Positions 12,701 through 24,700 of a DNA stretch of 64,000 nucleotides are shown in pieces; position 1 is the first letter of the stretch, and each line of letters begins with the position of its first letter. The position numbers were made by a program, and so were the translations under genes. Source of the stretch: Muricea muricata (Eukaryota; Cnidaria; Anthozoa; Malacalcyonacea; Plexauridae); assembly GCA_963855995.1 (NCBI GenBank), contig OY979716.1:31024230-31088229 (forward strand). Direction: 5' to 3'. Below the pieces are notes generated by a model, which was not told the DNA's origin, ran no database searches, and saw only the letters and a program-made list of their open reading frames with translations.

Positions 12701-15700
12701 TTTCAACTGAATTCTTCCGTCTTCGTTTGTTTGGTGGGGCCATGTCTATTTCCTCTTCACCATTTTCAACCACAATGCTTTCGTCGACTGTCTCACTTGC
12801 AAAATATTTTTGCTCATCTTTAAAACCACCTTCGACCAAGAATATTGACTTATCATGTATTACAGTTCTTAAAACTTTTTCAAGAACCAAAGGATCAATG
12901 TTCCTGTTAACACTTTCTAGCAACATGTATATCTGCAGTGGTAGTTCATCCACCGACACCTGGCCAGTGCAAGCTTTTGCTAACTCTTTTCTCAAGTTTA
13001 AAACCTGTTTCATTGTAAAATGATTTAGAGCATAACAGTGGTGTCGTCTATCATTTATAGTTTTCCTCCATTCCTTTAACTCGTTTTCCATCGTGTTACA
13101 GATTTCTTCAATGGCCTTTAGCAACGCTTCCATGTGTCCCTCTAGTTTACTGCATTGAAATTTTCTTTTCCACGTTAGATACATGATTTGCCCAGCTTCA
13201 CAATGTTGCAAGTACAAAGAACTTATCCTGAGTATTCCTTCGAAGACCTGAAAAATAAGTCGAAAAATTGCAAATACTTAGCTTTTGATACGCTGGACGT
13301 TGATGATCATGACAAAAACGGTTATTTTTACCATGGACTTATGCCATAGACTATGCATTGATACTTTTTTTTAAAATCTACTACATTTCTACTACATGTA
13401 TTCATTATTTTGTATTACAAAGAGAAGTGTGATGAAAAAAGCTGTATGGCTTTTGCGCACTCTGATCAGATCCCACAGAAATAATTTTAGGCAACGGTTA
13501 CTGCTCAGACTTTCAAAATGTCTGTAACCGAAAGTCGTTTTGATGTTTCTACTAAATCAACAAACGTACAAAACAGCACAAAAAGTACATATACTCGACA
13601 AATTTGATGCCAAACTGTTTTAATGTAAGAATTAAAAATAAATAAATATACAGTAGCTAATTCTTCAAAATTCTTTCTTAAAATTCTCTAAATATCGATA
13701 TTTAATTGATAGATATTAAATCAATATGAAACAGATTTTATGCCTGTACAATTATCCAGTTTGATTTCATTTATAATCTTTTCTGTTCGTGCTCACATCG
13801 ATATTTCCACACCGGCAAAATAGAGTTGGTTAAATGTTGGTCAAGACTTAGAATCGACGTTGGAAAATATTGAAAGGTCCTTAACGCAAGTTGGATCAAT
13901 GAATCACACTCAACGTTGATACAAAGATCACGATGTCAATTTCACCAACAACGTTGTAACAATGTTCCTTGCACACTAAGTTAATAAGCAGATGTTAGCG
14001 CCAGCATTTTTAACAAAAATAACAAAAAGTATAACAAACCTGATTAAATTGGTCAACTTCCTCCTTTCCACTCTCTGCTTTTCCAGCAATCAACATTAAT
14101 TTACTTTGAACATCCTTTATTTCTTCCAGACTATACACCCTCTCCTCTCTATCCTTAGTTTTGTCCTCAGGAACAACAAGTTCTACCAAATTCTCAAGGC
14201 ACAATTTCATTTCATTGTTCACATGTTTACTTTTTGAAGCTCTTTCACTATCTGCAATGTGGTAAACACCACAGGAATTGATTGCTTTAACTTGAGATAA
14301 AGTTGTAAGAGCGTCAGACCCATGTGTTTCCTTAATTTGCTTCAACCATGAGAGGCTTTCCGAAGTTGATACCTAAAATGGTGATTTGCTGTAAAATCTT
14401 GGGACAATTCCCTTTTTTCATATTTATCGGTCACTGCAGAGAACAACGAAAAACTCAATTTCACTTTTGCTGTCTATCAACACGTTTTATCCAATATTCC
14501 TACAAAACGTTTATTCAAAGTTCCTTGTAAGTTTACATTAGCTCAGTTTTGCAGAAAAACCGCGTAAACCTATTTTATAACCATAACCACAATTTTTATC
14601 AGTGCTAATAATCCAACAAAGCTCGCATTATCAGTGATAAAAATTTGAGCTTACGAATCGAAAGCTTCGCAATAAACTTAATTCTCTCGAGATCGAGTTT
14701 ATATACCCTAAGAATATGTTGCCCCAACAATATTAACAATAATCCCAACAAAATTATAATAAGTAATAATATAATAATAAATAAAAAAAACATAAACAAA
14801 AACAACAAAATTATATAACAAGTATTGTAAATACACGATAGTATATAATATTGATAGCTGGCAAAGCGGTAATCCATGCACGCAACACAGTTATTTGCTG
14901 CTGTCATATAATATTGATAGGGGTCCTGTGCACATTGATCCAAGATATCAGTGCCACGTTCCTACACATGGACTCAAGTACATAATTATAGTCCTTAAGT
15001 AAGAATGCGGTATTGATAAGTTTTGATTTTTGCCACTTCTCGATGTTAGAAAATTTCTAAGGGTAAATGTGTCTTAATCGTTTATGGAAATCTTTCACAC
15101 GTGGGAATTCAATCAGGTAATATATGAGAAAAGTTTCAGCAGGAATAAAAACTACGCCTTTGCGATGCAAGTGTATTGGTCTGACTACCGAGCTACGGAT
15201 AATGATGCATGACAACAGCAAGCTTAGTGACTGCAAATAAGTAAGACCACATAAATTAAGTTTCTGGATATTGCAAAATTCCAAAGGGAAAATATGTCTT
15301 TATCACATAAACATCATACACATGCCCAAAAGTCAAGCCGTGAAAAATAAAAGCTGAGAAAAATCATGAAGTATGGGAGAGACAGTGATCACGTGTGTTC
15401 AGCGGAAAATAGAATTAAGTAAAGAAAGCGACCACGAGGGCCATGTGATCACATGCCGATAAGTATATTTTTGGATGTACTTTTACTGGTAAGCTGTATA
15501 TCTCATCAGTACGATCGATATGGCACAACCACTGAGCCCAATTGTTCTCTCTTGTTTTACTAGCTTATTAGTATATAGAACCTACTAATCAGTTGCATTA
15601 TGGGTGGTCTTTGGGCCACTCAAATACAACGTTGTAATTAGTCGTGTGGTTGTGATCATGTTCTAACTATATGTATATAGTCGAGCAGAAATCGAACGTA

Positions 15701-18700
15701 CGCCGGGTCTGAGCAGTGCATCGGCATCACAAAGGTGTAGGCTCGATTTCTGCCGGAAGAGCATAAATGATGAATTTGAACATGCGTGTATCTGATTTCC
15801 TCTTATGATTCAGACACCTGTATTTTTTCAATTTATTGGACTTAAAATATGCAAGCAAAATACAAGTATTTTATCAATCAACCCTTCATAGTTTTGGAAA
15901 CTCGATCATAACATTGGACTACGGCAGGTAAGATAATCAGTCTCATGCCACAAAACACGCTGTTTCCCCGATATCTCAATAAATATATCTCATTGGGTGT
16001 TTTGGTCTACTATGCCGCTGTATATTTTCACGAGTTCTGTAGTACTTAAAGATACAAAGAACGGTGATCAGTATGTTTTTGTCGAAAAACAAAAATTCGG
16101 CAATCGATACGACTATCTGCACAAATTAGCATACATGAAGTAGCTTTTCGCTGCTCTTCGCTACAACGAATTTGATTGGCTGAAACATAAACACGTCAAA
16201 TGAGTTTATGTTTTGTCTCATCAAGTTGTCAACCATTACGTTTTTTTAAAATTTTGAAAAATTTCAAAATGAACCAACGTGCTGGATTTATGAAGAAAGT
16301 CAATAGATGTGAGTGAAATGGATCAAAGTAAGTTTTTACGTTTTACACACGTCAGTTCGTCAAACCGGTTCCTACTTTACAAACATCGCTGCATATTTGT
16401 ACTGGCTTTGCGAGCTATTTGGAGCTTTTTACATTTATCATACAACTCTGTGTAAAAAGCTCCAAATAACTCGTAAAACAGTACAAATATACAGTGGTAT
16501 TTCGACAGTTGGTTAGTTGGACAGTAGGTTACTTGCATTGTAGGAAACCGATTTGACAAACTGACGTGTGCAAAAACATAATAAAAAATTTACTTCCATA
16601 TCCTTACTTCCTTATCACTATCCATTTACATCCTTTATAAATCCAACATGTCGGTTAATTTAGAAATGTTGAAAAATTATATTGAAGCAAGTACATATCC
16701 TTTTTCTTGTTTTTTCGTCGTCAAAACTTTTCATTTTTAACAAAACTTAAATCGTTTGACGAGTTTATGTTTCAGCCAATCAAATTCGTCGTAGCGAAGA
16801 GCAGCTGCTTCAAGTATGCTACTGTCCAGATAATCCTGTCGACTGCCGAGTTTTAATTCTTTTTGCAATAAAAACATACTGATCAAAGCAGTTGTATAAT
16901 AAACAGCTTATGTGATGTCTCGCTGTGTATTTATACCTGTTCGTAACACCAAAACAATATCTCAGCCTGCAACTGTTTTAGTGCGGTCGAGTGGTTTTGT
17001 GTTGACAAGCAATACGCAATAAAAATGAACCTTCAAAAAACTCACCAATTTTTCGTTGATAGTTGGATTTGCGTCAACAGCTTGCCATACAGGTTCACAA
17101 AGCTTCATCAATTCTCTAAAACCAAGATGTTCATGGTAACCAAATATCAATGATCCAAACCCAAGACAACTGGTGTACAAACACGAAATTCGGTCGGTTT
17201 CCATGTCATCTTCTCCAGCTGAAATCATCGCAATGTCAACGAACACTTTAACCTCTTGCTCATCTGAAATAAAAGAAAAAATTAGAACCGAAAAACAAAA
17301 GAAAATAGGATTGGTATTTTGGTTTAGCAAGGTCGGGTACGTTGGTATTTTTTAATTGCTCGTGCATCTTAAGGAGGCTCCCTACAGTTTGGTTCAGTTA
17401 CAAGCCGATTTATAGAGATCAGACGTTGTCCGCGCGAATCACGCGTGGAATGTTCGTGGCCGGCTATAAAATTGCTCAAAGTTTTCAATTTTAAAAACAA
17501 TTATTTTTGCCGATGTTTTCGTGTTTCTACACACAAAAAAACACTAGTTCTTCCTTACAATCGTTTGTATTTCTAGGTTCAAGTGGTATGTGTTTTAAAT
17601 AAGTTTTTGGTTGCTTATTATGTGCAGTAGCTAATGTAATTTTTGATGTTTGAAATTTTACGAAAACTGTATGGACTCCGACTAACTATTTTATATTGTC
17701 TCCATCGGCTTCATGGCTCTTCTGAAGTATTACCGAAGCTTATGTAAGTTTTCTTGCTCAAGTAGATGCGATTTTTTTCGTGTTTAACTATTGTGTCTTG
17801 AAACTATTGTGTATATAGTACATAAAGTCATGTATTTAAGCCATGAAGTCAAATTGGTAATTCAATGTTTTGAAAAGATTTTCGTGCATCAGTTTTTAAT
17901 GACAATACTAAATTCAACAAACAGTGGATTCATTTGATGCCTTATTATGTTGTGTTTTTACTTTTTGGCAATAGGAATGTCTTTTAATCTCTTCTTAAAC
18001 ATAGTTAAACAAAATTAAAAATTCCATACGAAAAAATACTACGGCTATTACAACACGCATAAAACGTGCCGACACGCGCCCGCAAACATTTGATGAATGC
18101 GTGTACGGTCAGTGAAAATACTTTTTGCGTGTAGTAAAAAAGTCAAAAAAGTCACTTCGGGGAACCTAGAGGTGCTATTTTCTCGCTTGTTTGCACGGTG
18201 ACTATATCTCAAAATTTGTATATGTATTTATCCTATTAAGTTCTATTAAATTTCAAAACTTGAAAAAAATCGCCAGTGTAGTTTTTGTGAAACTAATTTT
18301 TGGCTTTAAAAAAAAACTACACAGGCGATTTTTAAATAATTTTCTAAAAAGATTAAGAATGCCATTATCATGCAATTTCTGCAATAAAAAAGATAGGTCA
18401 CCGGGCTCGTTTATCCGCTACAATGGATTTTTTGCTGAATTTTTGTATCTAAATGATGACGACATGTCGCCATGGTTACGTCAAGAGTTACACTTTTATT
18501 TGGAAATTACTCTTTGGTATTCGAGCAAGCAAACGCTTATGCAAAATTATATCTTATTTAAGACGCCTTTTAGTTTAAATCTTTGATATATACTAAAACT
18601 GTAGGGAGCCTCCTTAAGGTGGCTCCCTACAGTTGCAGGGCAGATCTATATACATCAGTGCTGACCGGCAAATGTTTTGAAATGAATGACACCTGAAAAG

Positions 18701-21700
18701 TTGTCTTTTGAGGTTTTTCTACGGCGAAATCACCGAGTGTTCTGTACATGATAAAAAAATTGTGAAACCTAAACAGTATGTATGTCCTCAACTGGTCTTT
18801 CTTTTTTCCGACCGCGTTTTCGTAAGCTTTTACATTTAGCTCTTTCCAAAATGTGTTTCGTATGTCCAGTCGAAATTTTATCACGTCAGCAATGATTTTA
18901 TGGATTTTAGCCTTGATTATCCGCTGTTTCCTGCGGTGGATTTTTTTAAAACTACGTCCAGTTGTTATACTATATCTAAGGTAAGACATATTCGAATTTA
19001 AATACGTTTCCTCGCAATCGAAATCCACGAATATATCAAATTTTAAACTGTAAACCTGCCCTTCAAGTTTGAATTCTTTTTCCTTTATAGATCAATAAAC
19101 ATCTAAAAAAATTTCAGAAAATTTGACCGACGAGAAAGAACGTTATTGTTCATTCATTGTGAACTTGGGCATTAAAACTGCAAAAAATAGAACGACATAG
19201 TTACCATAGCAACGCTTATTTTGTTTCTATTTTTCTGTATATGCACATCAGAAAACTTCATATCTTTCCTGAAAGCACTCACACTGCCTTGTTTCAAGTG
19301 TAGTCACTACAAATTTCGTTTCAAGCTAATGTGTATTGAAAAGCCTAGCATTTTATGCTACTGTAGGGAGCCGCCTTAAGACATTATTTTGTAATGAGTA
19401 AAATAAATTCTTATATAAGGATAAGGATTTGAAGATTTCGAACTGTGTACAATTGTTTACTGCTTCTTTCAATTTAACAAAACAGTTTTGAACCTTGTAT
19501 GTTTTCCTTTAACCACATAACCAATTCAAGGCAGTCAGTAAATGTTCTTAAGCAATTTCGCCTTTTTTTATCCACCGCCACTAGCAGTTCTCCAGCTTGA
19601 AGCAGGTCGTCACGCACAGAATTGAGAGTTTGACTTTCGAAGCTCTTGCTGATAACCTGAAATGAACATATGACAACAGAGCAGAAATTTTAGAAAACTT
19701 CTTTAAGAAAATCATGCGCAAAGCAGTTAAGCTTCGATGACACGGAGCAACAGGTCACATGGGCACGTTGCATGAAGGGGACAAAAAATATTTGATTTCA
19801 TGCAACAACTACCGCTGGAACAAAAGTGCTTCGCCGCGACTTGTTGTATCTTGTGACAATATCCCTGCGTAGCAGGCGTTTGAGGGGAGGGGGAGAAAAA
19901 TTGAAGAAAAAGAAAAGGGGAGAGAGAGAGGAGGTATACAGCGCCTGCTCTGAAGACCCACAATTTTGCATTTTCGCTAACTTTTAGCGCTAATTGCCTA
20001 GATGTCAACAAGTGCAAAAAAGAAGCAAGCAGTGATGAGCTCCGTGAATGCACGCTTGAGTGGCGAGATTGTGACAAACAACAATTTGTCACAGTTGTTT
20101 ATTCATGTCTGAAATCGCAACTCCGAAAAAATAGCAAGTTAACGTTTGTCGGTGGAAATAAATCAGCATTTCAAAACTTATTCAAGCCGTCACGTCGAAG
20201 CTAATTTAGAAACCGTAGAGGGTCGGTAGCATTTTTGAAGGTCGGTAGCACCATTGATCTCGTTCACAGACTTCTCTGCTTTCAATTAGATGAAGTTTTA
20301 CTGTAAATAGAACAACTCTCCATCACCACCAGCCTCTTAAAGTTGGTCTAAGATAATTTTTGCAGGGCCATTAATGACATATCTAATGTCTGAAAATTCC
20401 ACTATCATACTTAAAGTACTGCTAGCCATAATAATTCTTTTTTAACTTTTTTGTGATTTGGCCGTGACACAGAATGAAAGTTCGAACAATAAAATCTTTC
20501 CTATCGTTTAAAACAACATAGGCATAGCCGTGCTCACTAAGTTTTAAGAGTAGCAAATTAACAACACTTGCAATTTCCTTTAGAGTGTTACAAAAAATAA
20601 TTGATTTTGGAAAATTATTGCCGGTAGGTTTGACTTCATCTATTAGCCAGTCAACTGAACTGGTACACCTAAAAATGTAAAATAAAGTTTTGGGCTTCTG
20701 CATAAGGGTAACAGGTTAGTCATATGCCAAACTATAATATTTAATGTATTTTCACCTTCTTTGCAAAAAGGACGGAAAAGAGTTCACCATACTTATCTCT
20801 GAATGCATGGTTGTTTTTGGTCTTGTGTTTTCTATTTTGTTGGAATTTTCAACCATAAACCGTCAGAAAATCATCTATACATACATTATATTTGGCAACT
20901 ATTTGTATTATTTAAATGGGCGTTTATTTGTTTTACTTCAGTCATTCACTTGAACATAATATTAAACTCACAGAAGTACGAAGCAATAACCACAGCCAGT
21001 TGTACTATAATACCTTTCGCCAGTCCATATTTCTACCGTACGTGACTCATCGATCACTATGGCAACTATGTTTTGGGGAAGAGGAGAACTTTTATCTTTT
21101 AAAATAGCCCTGAACAACTTCTCTCTTACCAGCTCTTGCGAATATCTTCAAGTGATGTTAAGGGGATATCTACAGTAGAGTAACATTGTCGTTCCTTGTC
21201 ATCCAGGCTCAGCTGTGACCACCAGGTCGAATCGGCAGGCAATTAACAACCGACTTAGAACTGGAACGGACAAGGGGAATCCGACTGTTTAATTAAAACA
21301 AAGCATTGCTTTGGATCAAGGTATTGCTTTGATCCAAAGCAATGCATGATTGTATTGCAAACAAAGCATTGCTTTGGATCAAGGTCACGATCACAAGGAG
21401 AGATGCTTTTCCAGATAACTTGTAATCACATCCTTGCACCAAAGAACGTCTTTTCCTGCCAGAAGATCTCTAACCGCAATGTGTTCCTCCGGTTTAAAGC
21501 TGAAAGAACGAACAGCTGCGATTCCAAGATCTTCAATATCCCTGGAAAGAACAGTGTCATTGTGTTCCGCTTCTAAGCCCGCCTTCTTGTATCATGAGGA
21601 AACGCAAATATGAATGCAAAAACATGGGCATTCAGAGCAGGGGTTTCCTCCCCTCTCTCCCCCTTCTTTTTCTTTAACCCCCCCCCCTCCTCCCACCCTC

Positions 21701-24700
21701 AAACGCCTGCTAAGCAGGCTGCTACCTTATAAATGGAGTTAACAAGACACAAATTCCAAATCCAGATGATCATAATTTACAAAATATATATTAATCTAAC
21801 CTCTTCAATCCCTTTGATTTCTGAAAAATCTCCTTGAAGATCCAATGCTATCTGTAACTCAAGGATGGCCTGAGCAGCTTGCTGAGTATTAAAAAGGTTC
21901 TTATAACTCTTCACTTTATTTATAACGAGACCAAGTTTCTGCTTTACTTGATCCAAATGTGTTGTTGTGTCACTGAAAAAGCTAGAAAGCAACACGAATT
22001 CCTCTTCCAAAGCTTTGTAGTCCTTAAACGTTTTAACGTATTTATCAATTTTCTTAAGCTGCATTTCACCACTAACAAACCTTTGATTTTTTGATTTGAG
22101 TTTAAGACAAATTTTTGACCAAATCGTGAATAGCAGTTCCACTGTGACCACATCATCTCTGTCACACCATTTTCTGCCGTGTTTTTCCCATAATTTTTTA
22201 AAAAAATGACTGTCTTTTATCTCAGGTATTTTCAGCACCATCTCATTATATTTGCCATCAAGTTTAAAAAAAACATCGTCACATCCTCCAGATCTTCCAG
22301 GATTGCATAAATCGCATATGGATAAATTAGTAAGATCTTGTTTAATTTTTTCACGCAAAGCGCGAAGTTCATGATCAACTAAAAAAGATGGCGAAAATTG
22401 TTAAAAATGTTATATGGGGTGCACAAAAAAGTAATCGGAATTTAGCCCGCCTTTAAAATCCGTGGGTCAATGTGGATAACCGTTTTCCTTGAAAATGGAA
22501 ATTGTTCAATGTTCGTTTTACAAAACTCATTCCACGTCTGGGGTGAAAGGGGGGGGGGGGGATAACATCGATTACATCGTGGATAAATCGTATACCTTTT
22601 CTTTTAATATCAATTTTGCGACAAGTCTAGTACCTGTATAGGAGTTTGTATATATTTCATTTACCGGAGGTAATCTCAACTGTTTTAGGGTATAATTGAC
22701 CATGGCGGTCAACATGGCATGTGCCAAAAGGTGAATCCGGGACGAAAGTCCTCAAAACGACCCCCACCCTGAAGCAGCATTGCCGACAATGCACTAACTT
22801 CCGAAAAGCAAAAGCAACAGCCTTTCTGAAGTGCTTAGAGTGAAAAAAAAACTACTCACAAAACATTGAGGATATGAGTAATAAATATTTGCCTATTTTT
22901 GAGTTTTCTGGATTATTTGTGGCGTTAACTGCAAGAAAATCCGACAGACTTGCAGGGGCGGATCTAGCTTGAGATCTGACCGTGTCTTGTGAAGGACATT
23001 GTATTTTCAGGGGGGAGCAGCGGAACGCCCTCCCCCTCCCGCCAAAAAAATTGAAAATTAAATCGGCTTGGAAAAATTTTAAAAATTGAAAAATTAAATA
23101 TCAAAAATAAATATTGAAATTTGAAAATTAGAACAGCCTTTTTCACAAAAAAGAAATAAAAAGCACCAATAATTTGACACATCTATAAATATACATATGT
23201 ACATTTGACACATTTATAAATATACATAAATATTATCATGACAGTATTTATCATGACAGTCTGACAGACACTTATTGTGTAGTGTACATGTATCATTTAA
23301 CAAATTAAGTTAAAGTATTGCAGTACTTTCTTTCAGGGCCAAAGTTAGATTGTTAATTAGGGGTGACGGGGATTCATATACCAGTTGTTTTTTGGCTGAC
23401 AAATTTCTTTTAAAGTCTAACACATTTCAAAAGAAATTAGTCAGACAGAACCTGAATATAGGAATATTCACCCATCTAATTAACACCCTGGCTTCACCCC
23501 TGACTTTATCATTCCACTCTGTGCTACAAACACATCATAGAAAGAGCAGTGAATCTTTGAGGATTATTTGATGTGTACCTAGCCTCATTTGGTCAATTAT
23601 GTTAAAGCATCAAATTATGCCCTATAACAAGATGTAACAAGATGTGCCCTACATTTTCCACTGTCTAATACCAGAAGATGCTATGTCAGTGATGAAGTGC
23701 TTGTGGTGTTTTAATTAACTGGTAATCTGCCTGCTTGCCTAGTCTATACACAAAGCAGATTATCAGCTTTCGATCAAAGCAGTCTATATGAGCTGTCACA
23801 AGCTGAGCATCTATGTCTGCAAGCGGGCTTAAATCTGTAATGGCTGTGAGTTTTATTTAGCAACAGGGCTAGGAGAGAGGGGGGGGGGGGGTGCTGCCAC
23901 TGAAAAATTTTGAAATCTAGGCCAGGGTCCCACAAATGGTTATAAATATCAATACATGAAACAACATTGAGTAACATTTATATCACCAAAACATTTCATA
24001 TTGTTCAAAGCATTGAAGTATAATCATGCTACAACGATTGTTGTCAAATCACACAACTAGGGATCCAGGTGACAATAAATGTAGAATTGCTTTCTATTAA
24101 CTACATAAACCATCATTTACTTTACATTGTAGGTCATAGATTACAATGTAGCACACAGTAACACAGGCCATATTTAAAAAATTATGTTATATTACCAAGT
24201 GTTTTTAGTATAGGATCACGGATTTATATGAACACAAAGTTACACAATCAGCACTTGTCTGCTACTCGATCAGCACTTTGGTATTGACAGTATTAAAATT
24301 TACACAACATTAACGATTTGCATATTAGCAAATTTCATGACTCGTACTTTCCAGGCTCTATCATTCTGCCTCGCATATTTACGGTTTAATCCATCAGCAA
24401 AACGGGATCGCAGTTATACTTTTCGAAGACCTAATATAATACCCGAATTAGAACAAGAACTTTCCGAAGTGTTCACGATTATAACTGTTTCTTGATCATT
24501 GCGCAATAAAAACATGGCCACCGTGTCTCACCGGTACCGTGTCGCACGTCACAAAATCTGGCCTTCTGATTGGTTGGATACCTTCCACCGTGTCTCAAAG
24601 TTACTATATTTAGTAACAAAAAACCGCGGACCGTGTCAAAATCGTGTCTGAAAATCGCAGTCGCATGCTACGATCATTTTCCGAACATGATTAACAACTT

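Larger units (their letters stand above)
19865..21719. mobile_element. Element with GCAGGCGTTTGAGG ends carrying RecQ-like helicase debris
   Basis: Left end CTGCGTAGCAGGCGTTTGAG (19865) recurs inverted at the right end (about 21698-21719), each followed inward by G- or C-rich runs. Inside lies a broken RecQ-type helicase on the minus strand. It sits wholly within the intron between exons 11 and 12. Superfamily unknown; target duplication not resolved. Confidence 0.55.

Noticed and set aside
12685-13023. 112-codon plus-strand open frame
   Set aside because: It is antisense to exon 15 of the RNF213-like gene, which has splice sites and conserved motifs; the plus frame has none.
14605-14943. 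Hydrophobic membrane-protein-like open frame
   Set aside because: Arises from A/T-rich simple sequence in an intron; no start context, splice support or homologous look.
16065-16885. Target duplication for the 821-bp foldback
   Set aside because: The ends contain the palindrome TGATCA, which makes any duplication call ambiguous.
18627-19028. 133-codon minus-strand open frame in TTAA element B
   Set aside because: No recognisable domain, lies across a non-autonomous element including its end, and the related element C has no equivalent frame.
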